This document shows, piece after piece, positions 1-7,305 of a DNA stretch of 46,664 nt. Made by a program: the position numbers and the translations under genes. Source of the stretch: Pseudomonadota bacterium (GTDB lineage Bacteria; Pseudomonadota; Alphaproteobacteria; Rhizobiales; Xanthobacteraceae); contig JAEZEY010000228.1 of the NCBI GenBank assembly GCA_023432845.1, positions 1 through 46,664 of the forward strand, written 5' to 3'. Below the pieces are notes generated by a model, which saw only the letters and a program-made list of their open reading frames with translations, was not told where the DNA came from and searched no databases. Every line of letters begins with the position of its first letter. The stretch's first letter is position 1.

Positions 1-1
1 G

Positions 2-163
2 CCCAGCCCGGCGCCCCGCGCCGAGACGGCAGCCACCGCTGCTCATGCCCAGGCGGTCGAGGGCGTGGACGTGCCGATGCCGCAGGCGCGGCCGCGTGCG
101 ACGCGCCGTCAGGTGGTGCGGGTGCCGCAACCGCCCGAACGGCCGCCCGCTCGCCGGCGTTAG
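2..163 (+). CDS. C-terminal end of an unknown protein (partial)
   Basis: An open frame runs in from the window edge and ends at TAG 161-163. The 53 visible residues are low complexity, rich in Pro, Arg and Ala, which is typical of a disordered tail. No domain can be recognised. The next gene begins 34 bp later on the same strand. The frame is open and carries the usual GC bias of the region, but without the upstream part I cannot say what the protein is or even be certain it is coding. Confidence 0.4.
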   Translation, partial: PSPAPRAETAATAAHAQAVEGVDVPMPQARPRATRRQVVRVPQPPERPPARRR

Positions 164-197
164 AACGCCGGCCGCCCGAATCGCCTAGATTGCGGCG

Positions 198-872
198 ATG
201 GTGACGCCCGCCTACCGCAAACGCCTGACCGCCCTGCTCACGCCCGCTGAGCACCGCCTGTTCGCGCGGCTCGACAGGCCGCACAAGGTGCAGTCCTTCC
301 TCGACAAGATACCCGCCAACTTCGGTCTCGACGGCGACACCGCGATGTCGCCGCGGCGGATGCTGAAGGCCAAGGTCGCGCATTGCTCTGAAGGCGCGGT
401 GTTTGCCGTGGCGGCGCTGGCCTTCCACGGCCGCCGCTCCTGGCTGATCGACATGCGGGCGCTGCCGAGCGACTCCGATCACATCATCACCGTGTTCAAG
501 GAGCACGGCCTTTGGGGCGCCATCAGCAAGACTAACCACCCGGTGCTGCGCTGGCGCGATCCGGTATACCGCTCGCCGCGCGAGCTGGTGATGTCCTATG
601 TCCATGAATACTGCCTGCCGGGCGGCAAGAAGTCGCTGATGGAATATTCGCGGCCCTTCGCGCTGACCCGCTATGTGCCGGAACGCTGGTTGACGCCGGA
701 GGACGATCTCGACTGGCTGATGCTGGCGCTGGACGAGGCCCCGCATCTGCCGATCGCGCCCCGAACCTCGCTGAAGCGCCAGCGCCGCTCGACCGCCTTC
801 GAGCGTAGCGCCCACAATCGGACCGAATGGCCTGATCCGCGTCCAAAGAAAGCCGGCGGCAAGGCCTCGTAA
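198..872 (+). CDS. Transglutaminase-like cysteine protein, unknown function
   Basis: A 224-residue soluble protein with no signal peptide or membrane segment. Cys63 lies in AHCSEGAVFA at the start of a predicted helix, followed by a strand with Asp85 and by His95 in SDSDHIITVF, then GLWGAISKTN near residues 104-113. This Cys...His order with a following Asp/Asn resembles the core of the transglutaminase/papain-like fold, so a Cys-His catalytic pair is plausible but inferred. The tail (from about residue 190) is basic and probably disordered. No clear Shine-Dalgarno precedes the ATG. The downstream thioesterase gene is on the same strand 51 bp later; no functional link is evident. Confidence 0.7.
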   Translation: MVTPAYRKRLTALLTPAEHRLFARLDRPHKVQSFLDKIPANFGLDGDTAMSPRRMLKAKVAHCSEGAVFAVAALAFHGRRSWLIDMRALPSDSDHIITVFKEHGLWGAISKTNHPVLRWRDPVYRSPRELVMSYVHEYCLPGGKKSLMEYSRPFALTRYVPERWLTPEDDLDWLMLALDEAPHLPIAPRTSLKRQRRSTAFERSAHNRTEWPDPRPKKAGGKAS

Positions 873-923
873 CCTCGCGGCCGGCGCTCTACAATGATGA
901 TATTCGAGCCGGAGACATAGCGC

Positions 924-1346
924 GTGACGTCCTTCACCCTTCGCCGCCCCTTCATCGTCCCTTGGGGCGACTGCGATCCCGCCGGCATCGTCTTCAATCC
1001 GAAATTCTTCACTTACTTCGACACCAACACATGGCTGATGTTCGAAGCCGCCACCGGCGTTAAAGCGCACGACATCAATACGCGCTTCGGCATCATCGGC
1101 ATCGCTCTCGTCGATGCCGGTGCCAATTTCATGAAGCCGGTCAAATACGGCGACGAGATAGAAATCGTCTCGCGAGTCGCTGAATTCCGCCGTTCGAGCT
1201 TCGTGGTCGAGCACAAGATCCTGCTCGGCGGCGACCTGCGCAACGAAGGCACCGAAACGCGCGTCTGGGCGGTGAAGCACCCGGACGATCCGGAGAAGAT
1301 CAAGACCGCGGCGATACCGGACGAGGTGATTAAAGCGTTCCAGTAA
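924..1346 (+). CDS. Acyl-CoA thioesterase, 4-hydroxybenzoyl-CoA thioesterase (4HBT) family
   Basis: A 140-residue single hotdog-fold protein. The N-terminal motif WGDCDPAGIVFNPKFF carries the Asp and following Pro-Ala-Gly-Ile typical of 4HBT-type active sites. It starts at GTG, preceded by GGAG at 911-914 at proper spacing. Members hydrolyse aromatic or short acyl-CoA thioesters in the cytoplasm. The gene is convergent with boxB and ends about 90 bp from it, so a role in releasing CoA from benzoyl-CoA or a dead-end intermediate of the box pathway is a reasonable inference, but the true substrate is unknown. Length is normal for the family. Confidence 0.85.
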   Translation: MTSFTLRRPFIVPWGDCDPAGIVFNPKFFTYFDTNTWLMFEAATGVKAHDINTRFGIIGIALVDAGANFMKPVKYGDEIEIVSRVAEFRRSSFVVEHKILLGGDLRNEGTETRVWAVKHPDDPEKIKTAAIPDEVIKAFQ

Positions 1347-1351
1347 AAGTC

Positions 1352-1428
1352 GTCCCCGCGGAAGCGGGGACCCATAGCCTCCGTCTCTCGATGGCGCAGT
1401 GAGAATGGGTCCCCGCCTTCGCGGGGAC
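1352..1428. repeat. REP-like pair of inverted palindromes between thioesterase gene and boxB
   Basis: Two near-identical hairpins, GTCCCCGC-ggaa-GCGGGGAC at 1352-1371 and GTCCCCGC-cttc-GCGGGGAC at 1409-1428, are arranged head to head and share a flanking CCCAT/ATGGG. Each has a perfect 8-bp stem. They sit exactly in the gap between two convergent genes. The layout is that of a REP doublet (BIME-like), common in this bacterial group, and it may also act as a two-way terminator, though there is no U-tract. Confidence 0.75.
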
Positions 1429-1436
1429 GAAAGATA

Positions 1437-2882
1437 CTACGCCAGCTTCACGTACTCGAAGTCGCCCGACTTGTTGTCGATGCCGACCTTGGGCGGTGAG
1501 ATCCACGAAGCGAATTTGCCTGGCTCCATCTGCGGCTGCATCAGGCCTTCAATGTAGACGCGGTCATTGTCGTTCGGCAGGTGGTCGTCCCGCACCTTGT
1601 CCCACGCGTCATCGGTAAGGATATTGCCCTGCGGGTCGGCCTTGATCTTCGAGAACTCGCCGATCTGCCGGTGGAAGGCCTGGTGCGGCAGCAATAGCTG
1701 GAAGCTGATGCCGGACGCTTCGATGGCCTTGTTCCAGCGTGACACGCCGAGCTCGCAATCCTTCAGGTAGTCGTCACGCAGGCGCATATTGAGGGCCGAC
1801 AAAGCCGGGGCCTCCTCGTTGACGATCTTGCCGTCCTTGAGGCGGGCAACCTTGTAGGTGTCATTCTCAAGCCTGTGGTCGTCGCCGGTGAGGCGCTCCT
1901 CGCGGAAACGACCCTTGATGCCGGCATGGAAGGCGTTGGCGGCGTTGGTCGAAATCTCGTTGCCGAACAGATCGAGCGACAGCGAGCAGTGCAGGTTGAG
2001 CTTCTTCTGCACCGTCGGCAGGTCGATGACGCCGAGCTTGCGCACCGCCTCGATATCGTTCGGATCGTCGATGCCGGCCTGCTTCATCGCCTCACAAGTG
2101 CGCTCGACGATGCGTGTCACGCCGGTCTCGCCGACGAACTTGTGGGGGGCTTCTTCGGTCAGCATGAAACGGCAGGTACGCGACAATGGATCGAAGCCGG
2201 ACTGCGCCTGCGCCTCGAGCTGCATCTTGCCGTCGCGGTCCGTAAAGTAAGTGAACATGAAGAAGGACAGCCAATCCGGCGTCTTTTCATTGAAGGCGCC
2301 GAGCATACGGGGCGTATCGGCGTCGCCCGAACGGCGCTCGAGCAACGCGTCAGCCTCGTCGCGGCCTTCGCTGCCGAAATACTTGTGCAGCAGGTAGACC
2401 ATCGCCCACAGGTGACGGCCCTCCTCGACGTTGACCTGGAACAGGTTGCGCATGTCGTAGAGCGACGGCGCGGTCTTGCCGAGATGGCGCTGCTGTTCGA
2501 CCGAGGCCGGCTCGGTGTCGCCCTGAATGACGATAAGGCGGCGCAGCAGAGCGCGATACTCGCCCGGCACTTCCTGCCATGCCTTCTCGCCCTTATGCGC
2601 GCCGAACGGGATCTTTCGGTCCTCGACCTGCGGCGCCAGAAGAATACCCCAGCGATACTCCGGCATCTTCACATAGTCGAATTTGGCCCAGCCCTTCGGG
2701 TCGACCGATACTGCGGTGCGCAGATAGACCAGCGCCTCCTGGAAGCCCTCCGGCCCCATGTCGTTCCACCAGTTGATGTAACCGGGGTGCCATTTCTCCA
2801 GCGCGCGCTTGACGCGTGTATCGGAGTTGAGGCCGACATTGTTTGGGATCAGGCCGTCGTAATCGACATTGACGATGTTCAT
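1437..2882 (-). CDS. boxB: Benzoyl-CoA 2,3-epoxidase, oxygenase subunit BoxB
   Basis: A 481-residue class I di-iron oxygenase that inserts one oxygen atom from O2 into benzoyl-CoA, giving 2,3-epoxybenzoyl-CoA, the first step of aerobic benzoate breakdown through CoA thioesters. The expected iron-ligand pattern is intact: Glu124, Glu154 and His157 in EEGRH, Asp215, Glu244 and His247 in TEEAPH, each four positions after the ligands I recall for Azoarcus BoxB. Length fits the family (about 475). The start has GAGAGGAA seven bases upstream. It lies downstream of boxC on the same strand, 121 bp away, with a palindromic repeat in the gap. BoxB normally takes electrons from the reductase BoxA, which is not in this window. 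Confidence 0.97.
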   Translation of the reverse strand: MNIVNVDYDGLIPNNVGLNSDTRVKRALEKWHPGYINWWNDMGPEGFQEALVYLRTAVSVDPKGWAKFDYVKMPEYRWGILLAPQVEDRKIPFGAHKGEKAWQEVPGEYRALLRRLIVIQGDTEPASVEQQRHLGKTAPSLYDMRNLFQVNVEEGRHLWAMVYLLHKYFGSEGRDEADALLERRSGDADTPRMLGAFNEKTPDWLSFFMFTYFTDRDGKMQLEAQAQSGFDPLSRTCRFMLTEEAPHKFVGETGVTRIVERTCEAMKQAGIDDPNDIEAVRKLGVIDLPTVQKKLNLHCSLSLDLFGNEISTNAANAFHAGIKGRFREERLTGDDHRLENDTYKVARLKDGKIVNEEAPALSALNMRLRDDYLKDCELGVSRWNKAIEASGISFQLLLPHQAFHRQIGEFSKIKADPQGNILTDDAWDKVRDDHLPNDNDRVYIEGLMQPQMEPGKFASWISPPKVGIDNKSGDFEYVKLA

Positions 2883-2898
2883 GAGGTTTTCCTCTCAG

Positions 2899-3001
2899 GT
2901 CATCCCGGGGCGGCCGCAGGCCGACCCGGAATCCAGACGCGACATGCAGCGTCTGTTGCTGGATTCCGGGTTCGCTCGCTGCGCTCGCGCCCCGGAATGA
3001 C
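2899..3001. repeat. REP-like palindrome between boxC and boxB
   Basis: Imperfect inverted repeat filling the boxC-boxB gap. The left end reads GTCATCCCGGGGCGG and CCCGGAATCCAG, and the right end returns as CTGGATTCCGGG and CCCCGGAATGAC. The outer arms GTCAT/ATGAC and inner arms CCGGAATCCAG/CTGGATTCCGG can form one long stem. It resembles the dispersed intergenic palindromes of Bradyrhizobium-like genomes. Within a transcript it would form a stable structure that could set the boxB:boxC ratio; that is inference. Confidence 0.75.
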
Positions 3002-3003
3002 GG

Positions 3004-4677
3004 TTACACTCTCTCTTTATTAAACGTCGGCTTCACGCCGCTGCCGTACAGCTTCAGCGCGCCTTGCTCGCCAATGGCGTTGGGACGCTGGAAGATCCAG
3101 TTCTGCCAGGCGGTCAGCCGGCCGAAGATTTTCGTTTCCATGGTCTCCGGGCCGGCGAAGCGCAGGTTGGCCTCAAGGCCGGTGAGCGCGTCGGGGGAGA
3201 ACGAGGCACGCTCTTCCATCATCACGCGCAGTTCGTCGTCCCAGTCGAAATCCTCATAGGCGAAAGTGACAAGGCCGAGCTCGAGCGCATCCTCGGCTTC
3301 AAGCGGCTCGCCAATCTTCGCCTCGGCGGCCTTCAGGGAATCATTGTCGTCGAGAAAACGCGTCTCAAGCCGTGTCAGGGCGTTGCCCATTGGATACGGC
3401 CCGAAATTGGCCTTCCCGAGCGTAATGGCCGCTGCCTTCCGATTATCGCCCTCGCGCGTGCCGATCAGCATCGCCGAACGGTCGGCGACGAAGACCAGTT
3501 CGGCGAGCGTGCCGGCAAAGCACGAGCCGGGTTCGACCAGCGCCATCAGTGTTTTCGGTGTGACATCGAGGCGCTTGAACACCCGCTTCACGTAGTGACG
3601 GATTTCGCGCAGCAGCCAGTCGTTATGACCGTTGAGCAGCACGTCGTCGTGGCTCAGTACCGCCTTGGCGTCGCCTTCGGTCTTGAGCACGACGAGATTG
3701 ACGGTCGGCTCGTTGGTGCGCAGATGCAGGATGGCATCCTCCAACTCGCGCGCCATCGCCAGGGGCCAGAACGCCGCGCCTTTTTCATGTACCGCCTCGA
3801 CCGAACCAGGGGCCGCTTCATTCGGCGCCTTGACGATGATAGTGGCAATCGACTTGTCGCGGTCGATCTCCACCTCGACATGCGAATAGGATACGCGGCT
3901 GTCGGCGATGGTGCGCTCCAGCGGCGTCAGCGCGATTCCCTTCGCATTGGCCGGCCGATCGGACTGTTGGGCGATCTCGGCGGCACGGGTCTTCACGGCG
4001 TCCTGCCACTTCGACGGCGGCACCGTCTCATCGACCAGTTTCCACTCCACCGCCTTGGCGCCGCGCAAACCCTCTTCCGTGGCGCAGAAGAAATCGGCGC
4101 GATCACGGCGGACTTTCCGCTTGTCGGTAACGCGCGTCAGCCCGCCGGTGCCCGGCAGCACCGCGAGCAGCGGCGTCTCCGGCAGCGACACCGCCGAGCG
4201 GCGGTCATCGATCAGCATGATATGGTCGGCCGCGAGCGCGAGTTCATAGCCGCCGCCGGCGCAGGCGCCGCTGACGGCCGCCATGTATTTCTGGCCGGAA
4301 TTGACGCTGGCGTCCTCGATGGCAAGGCGCGTCTCGTTGGTGAACTTGCAGAAGTTCACCTTCCACTGATGCGACGACTTGCCAAGCATGCGGATATTGG
4401 CGCCGGCGCAGAACACATTGTCCTTGCCGGACTTGATGACGACCGCCTGGACTTCCGGATGCTCGAAGCGCAGCCGCTGCACCGCGTCGTTGAGCTCGAT
4501 ATCGACGCCGAGATCGTAGGAATTGAGCTTGAGTTCGTAATCGGGCTTGAGGCCACCAGCCGGATCGACATCCATGATCAAATTGGCGACGTTACCGTCG
4601 ATCTCGATACGCCAGTGACGATAGCGCGACGGATCGGTGCGGTAATCGACGATGCGGGGCTCGGCGGTGTCGGTCAT
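3004..4677 (-). CDS. boxC: 2,3-epoxybenzoyl-CoA dihydrolase BoxC
   Basis: A 557-residue protein, the normal length for BoxC, built from two enoyl-CoA hydratase/isomerase (crotonase-fold) halves. It opens the ring of 2,3-epoxybenzoyl-CoA with two waters, releasing formate and 3,4-dehydroadipyl-CoA semialdehyde. Visible crotonase features include FCAGANIRML near residue 90 (oxyanion loop) and SGACAGGGYELALAADH near 135-151, with a second crotonase-like half after about residue 260. First gene of the minus-strand operon boxC-boxB. It is transcribed divergently from boxR across a 148-bp region with operator-like palindromes, so it is probably repressed by BoxR and induced by benzoyl-CoA. Enzyme identity is confident; regulation is inferred from context. 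Confidence 0.96.
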   Translation of the reverse strand: MTDTAEPRIVDYRTDPSRYRHWRIEIDGNVANLIMDVDPAGGLKPDYELKLNSYDLGVDIELNDAVQRLRFEHPEVQAVVIKSGKDNVFCAGANIRMLGKSSHQWKVNFCKFTNETRLAIEDASVNSGQKYMAAVSGACAGGGYELALAADHIMLIDDRRSAVSLPETPLLAVLPGTGGLTRVTDKRKVRRDRADFFCATEEGLRGAKAVEWKLVDETVPPSKWQDAVKTRAAEIAQQSDRPANAKGIALTPLERTIADSRVSYSHVEVEIDRDKSIATIIVKAPNEAAPGSVEAVHEKGAAFWPLAMARELEDAILHLRTNEPTVNLVVLKTEGDAKAVLSHDDVLLNGHNDWLLREIRHYVKRVFKRLDVTPKTLMALVEPGSCFAGTLAELVFVADRSAMLIGTREGDNRKAAAITLGKANFGPYPMGNALTRLETRFLDDNDSLKAAEAKIGEPLEAEDALELGLVTFAYEDFDWDDELRVMMEERASFSPDALTGLEANLRFAGPETMETKIFGRLTAWQNWIFQRPNAIGEQGALKLYGSGVKPTFNKERV

Positions 4678-4710
4678 CCCGGCGTGTCTTCCCTGCGAGA
4701 AATGGCAAGA

Positions 4711-4728
4711 TATGCATTATTTTGCATA
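4711..4728. promoter_or_regulatory. Candidate BoxR operator, boxC side
   Basis: Perfect inverted repeat TATGCA-N6-TGCATA (spacer TTATTT), containing TGCA-N6-TGCA, 34-51 bp upstream of the boxC start. TGCA repeats are the core of operators recognised by BzdR/BoxR-type regulators in Azoarcus (from memory). The position fits repression of boxC-boxB. Binding is inferred. Confidence 0.6.
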
Positions 4729-4765
4729 GGCTGTAGCATCACGTCCGGTAGCGGGCAACGTTTTA

Positions 4766-4778
4766 AGTCATAATGACT
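4766..4778. promoter_or_regulatory. 13-bp palindrome in the boxC/boxR divergent region
   Basis: AGTCAT-A-ATGACT is a perfect palindrome around a single central base, between the two TGCA palindromes. It could be a binding site for a second regulator or chance. No family consensus is assigned. Confidence 0.3.
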
Positions 4779-4790
4779 CGCAAATTCCGT

Positions 4791-4810
4791 TGCACTAGCA
4801 TTATAGTGCA
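4791..4810. promoter_or_regulatory. Candidate BoxR operator, boxR side
   Basis: Perfect 7-bp arms TGCACTA-N6-TAGTGCA, ending 15 bp before the boxR ATG. It carries the same TGCA ends and the same 6-bp spacer as the palindrome at 4711-4728. A repressor here would block boxR itself and the genes downstream, so autoregulation is likely. Inferred from position and symmetry. Confidence 0.6.
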
Positions 4811-4825
4811 TGGTATTGGCAATCT

Positions 4826-5755
4826 ATGGACACGGCACCGACAAAAGCCGCACCGGGGAAATCACCACGCGAATCCGACGCTTACCTGCATCGGCTGGGC
4901 GAACGGGTGCGCATGTTGCGCAATCAGCGCGGTATGTCGCGCAAGGTGCTGGCGCGCCAGGCCAAGGTGTCGGAGCGTTATATTGCGCAGCTCGAATCCG
5001 GGCTCGGCAACTGTTCCATTGTCCTCCTCCGCCGCATCGCCCGCGCCATCGGCCTGCCGGTGACCCAACTCGTCCATGACGGCAGCGATCCGCCGCTCGA
5101 CCTCGTCCTGCTCACCCAGTTCCTCGAGCGCCTGTCTCCGGCCGAACTGGCCGAGGCGCGCCGATTGCTCGGCGAGCGCTTTCGCGCGGTTGACGCCGAC
5201 GATTCGGCGCGGCGGCGGCGCATCGCGCTGATCGGCCTGCGCGGCGGCGGTAAATCCACGCTCGGCATGCTGCTTGCCGAGCATCTCGGTATTCCCTTCG
5301 TCGAGCTAAATCGCGAGATCGAGCGTCGCGCGGGCGCTTCGCTCGGCGAAATCTTCGATATGTTCGGTCAGGAATCGTTCCGCAGAGCGGAGCGCGAGGC
5401 ACTGGACGATGTGCTCGCCCGCCACGAAGCCTGCGTTATCGCTACCTCAGGTTCAATTGTCACTGAGCCGGGCACGCTGGACATGCTGCTGGCTTCCTGC
5501 TTCACGGTCTGGGTGCGTGCCGAGCCGCAGGAGCATATGAATCGTGTGATGGCGCAAGGCGACATGCGGCCGATGGCCAATTCGGCACGCGCGATGGACG
5601 ACCTGATTTCTATTCTCAAGAGCCGCGAACCGCTCTATTCCAGGGCGGAAGCCATCGTCACCACCACGGGCAAGACGCCCGAGCAAAATCTCGGCGAGTT
5701 GTTGCGCGTCATCGCGCCACCCGCACGAAGCAAGGAGCCGGCCCCCGCCGGATGA
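4826..5755 (+). CDS. boxR: BoxR-type transcriptional regulator (HTH plus shikimate-kinase-like domain)
   Basis: A 309-residue two-domain protein. Residues about 25-85 form an XRE-type helix-turn-helix (LGERVRMLRNQRGMSRKVLA, then a recognition helix before LESGLGNCS). Residues about 130-300 are shikimate-kinase-like, with Walker A GLRGGGKST near 136-144. This architecture is that of BoxR/BzdR, where the kinase-like domain senses benzoyl-CoA instead of phosphorylating shikimate. It is divergent from boxC and lies next to two TGCA palindromes. No clear Shine-Dalgarno is seen before the ATG. Its stop overlaps the next gene (ATGA at 5752-5755), with AAGGAG at 5732-5737, so the ferredoxin reductase is translated with it. 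Confidence 0.93.
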   Translation: MDTAPTKAAPGKSPRESDAYLHRLGERVRMLRNQRGMSRKVLARQAKVSERYIAQLESGLGNCSIVLLRRIARAIGLPVTQLVHDGSDPPLDLVLLTQFLERLSPAELAEARRLLGERFRAVDADDSARRRRIALIGLRGGGKSTLGMLLAEHLGIPFVELNREIERRAGASLGEIFDMFGQESFRRAEREALDDVLARHEACVIATSGSIVTEPGTLDMLLASCFTVWVRAEPQEHMNRVMAQGDMRPMANSARAMDDLISILKSREPLYSRAEAIVTTTGKTPEQNLGELLRVIAPPARSKEPAPAG

Positions 5756-6789
5756 GCCTGATGAGCGAGACTATCAAGACCGACGTTCTCATCGTCGGCG
5801 CCGGCCCCTGTGGCCTGTTCGCCGTGTTCGAACTGGGCCTGCTGGATATCAAGGCACACCTCGTCGACATCCTCGACAAGGTCGGCGGCCAGTGCGCCGA
5901 GCTCTATCCGGAGAAGCCGATCTACGACATCCCCGGCATCCCGGAGATCACCGGCCAGGGTCTGTCCGACGCGCTGATGCAGCAGATCAAGCCGTTCAAC
6001 CCCACCTTCCATCTCGGTGAGATGGTGACCGGTATCGAGAACATTGGCGATCCGCTGTACCGCATCACCACCACCGCCGGCAAAACTTTCGACACCAAGG
6101 TCGTCGTCATCGCCGCCGGCGGCGGCTCGTTCCAGCCGAAGCGGCCGCCAATCGAGGGCATCGAGCCCTATGAGGAAAAGTCGGTGTTCTACGCGGTGCG
6201 CAAGATGGATGCATTCCGCGGCAAGAACATCGTCATCGTCGGCGGCGGCGACAGCGCGCTTGACTGGACGCTCAATCTGCAACCGATCGCCAAGCGCGTC
6301 ACGCTCGTCCACCGCCGCGACGACTTTCGCGGCGCGCCCGACAGCGTCAACAAGATGCGCAGCCTGGTCGCTTCCGGCGCCATGGATCTGCGCATCGGCC
6401 AAGTCGCCGCGCTCGAGGGCGCCGACGGCCAGCTCGAAGCCATTTCGGTCAAGGACAAGGACGGCAAGCTCGATCGCGTCGCCTGCGACGCCATGCTGCC
6501 CTTCTTCGGCCTGACCATGAAGCTCGGCCCGATCTCCGAATGGGGCCTCGACATGGAAGACGATCTCATCAAGGTCGATGTCTCCACCTTCGAGACCAAC
6601 CGCAATGCGATCTTCGCCATCGGCGATATCAACACCTATCCCGGCAAGCTCAAGCTGATCCTGTCCGGCTTCCATGAAGGCGCGCTGATGGCGCAGCGCG
6701 CGCATCATTACGTGCACCCGGAAAAACGCCTCGTGTTCCAGTACACGACGTCGTCGACCAGCCTGCAGAAGAAGCTCGGCGTCTCCTGA
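5752..6789 (+). CDS. Ferredoxin--NADP(+) reductase, thioredoxin-reductase-like type
   Basis: A 345-residue flavoprotein moving electrons between NADPH and ferredoxin. The FAD-binding Rossmann motif VGAGPCGLF is near residue 16. The NADP-binding GGGDSAL motif lies near 165, followed by VHRRDDFRG, whose His-Arg-Arg favours NADPH. The redox CxxC of true thioredoxin reductases is absent, as expected for this FNR class (about 340-350 residues, bacterial and Rhodopseudomonas types). It starts inside the boxR stop codon (ATGA overlap) and is followed 21 bp later by a [2Fe-2S] ferredoxin. This operon structure suggests that the pair serves the box pathway, possibly as electron supply to BoxB. That role is inference; the enzyme class is confident. 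Confidence 0.93.
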   Translation: MSLMSETIKTDVLIVGAGPCGLFAVFELGLLDIKAHLVDILDKVGGQCAELYPEKPIYDIPGIPEITGQGLSDALMQQIKPFNPTFHLGEMVTGIENIGDPLYRITTTAGKTFDTKVVVIAAGGGSFQPKRPPIEGIEPYEEKSVFYAVRKMDAFRGKNIVIVGGGDSALDWTLNLQPIAKRVTLVHRRDDFRGAPDSVNKMRSLVASGAMDLRIGQVAALEGADGQLEAISVKDKDGKLDRVACDAMLPFFGLTMKLGPISEWGLDMEDDLIKVDVSTFETNRNAIFAIGDINTYPGKLKLILSGFHEGALMAQRAHHYVHPEKRLVFQYTTSSTSLQKKLGVS

Positions 6790-6810
6790 ACGTGCACACG
6801 TAAAGAAATC

Positions 6811-7134
6811 ATGCCCAAGATCACCTTCATCGAACATGACGGCACCGTTCACGATGTCGAGGCCGAACTCGGCGCCTCGGTCATGGAAACGGCATTGCGC
6901 AACGGCGTCAGCAGCATCGTCGCCGAATGCGGCGGCTGCTGCACCTGTGCCACCTGCCATGTCTATGTCGATGAGGCCTGGGTCGAGCGCGTCGGCCCGC
7001 CCTCGCCGTCCGAGGACGCCGAACTGGACGCCGCCTTCGACGTGCGCGCCAATTCGCGGCTGTCGTGCCAGATCACGGTGACCGAGGCGCTCGACGGCCT
7101 GATCGTGCGCACGCCCTCCTATCAGGGACGCTAA
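6811..7134 (+). CDS. [2Fe-2S] ferredoxin, adrenodoxin/putidaredoxin type
   Basis: A 107-residue ferredoxin. Its cluster ligands follow the C-x5-C-x2-C-x36-C spacing: Cys40, Cys46, Cys49 and Cys86, with His50 after the third Cys. Two further cysteines (Cys43, Cys44) sit inside the loop. This is the vertebrate/P450-type family that feeds cytochrome P450s and other oxygenases. The gene is 21 bp after the ferredoxin reductase and most likely co-transcribed with boxR, so it would accept electrons from that reductase. BoxB is the nearest O2-activating enzyme; a P450 or biosynthetic client elsewhere is also possible. Confidence 0.93.
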   Translation: MPKITFIEHDGTVHDVEAELGASVMETALRNGVSSIVAECGGCCTCATCHVYVDEAWVERVGPPSPSEDAELDAAFDVRANSRLSCQITVTEALDGLIVRTPSYQGR

Positions 7135-7169
7135 GTCGTTCCTCACTCTGTCACGCGCTCCCGGCGATG

Positions 7170-7190
7170 CCGGCAGCCGGCGCCTGCCGG
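7170..7190. terminator. GC-rich hairpin after the ferredoxin gene
   Basis: CCGGCAG-N7-CTGCCGG forms a perfect 7-bp stem 35 bp after the ferredoxin stop. No U-tract follows, so it is at best an intrinsic terminator of low efficiency or a 3' end stabiliser. Confidence 0.35.
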
Positions 7191-7233
7191 ACCAAATCCG
7201 GCACGTGTTTGCAGCCGATTGATCGCCCAACAA

Positions 7234-7266
7234 GGCCCTTGCCGGCCTCGATTCCGGACAAGGGCC
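7234..7266. terminator. Long hairpin upstream of manC
   Basis: Outer arms GGCCCTTG/CAAGGGCC (8 bp, perfect) enclose inner CCGG/CCGG arms. It ends about 40 bp before the manC ATG and lacks a U-tract. It may end transcription from the boxR operon or structure the manC leader; I cannot tell which. Confidence 0.4.
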
Positions 7267-7305
7267 GAATGTGGTAGCGTGGCGCGTTCAAGACAGGAAA
7301 CCTGA

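Noticed and set aside
3064..4773. Long plus-strand open frame (569 codons) opposite boxC
   Set aside because: It is antisense to a clear boxC gene, has no domain or start site, and long antisense frames are common in GC-rich DNA.
5635..7233. Minus-strand frame of 532 codons opposite the ferredoxin reductase and ferredoxin genes
   Set aside because: The plus-strand genes have full cofactor motifs; the opposite frame has none.
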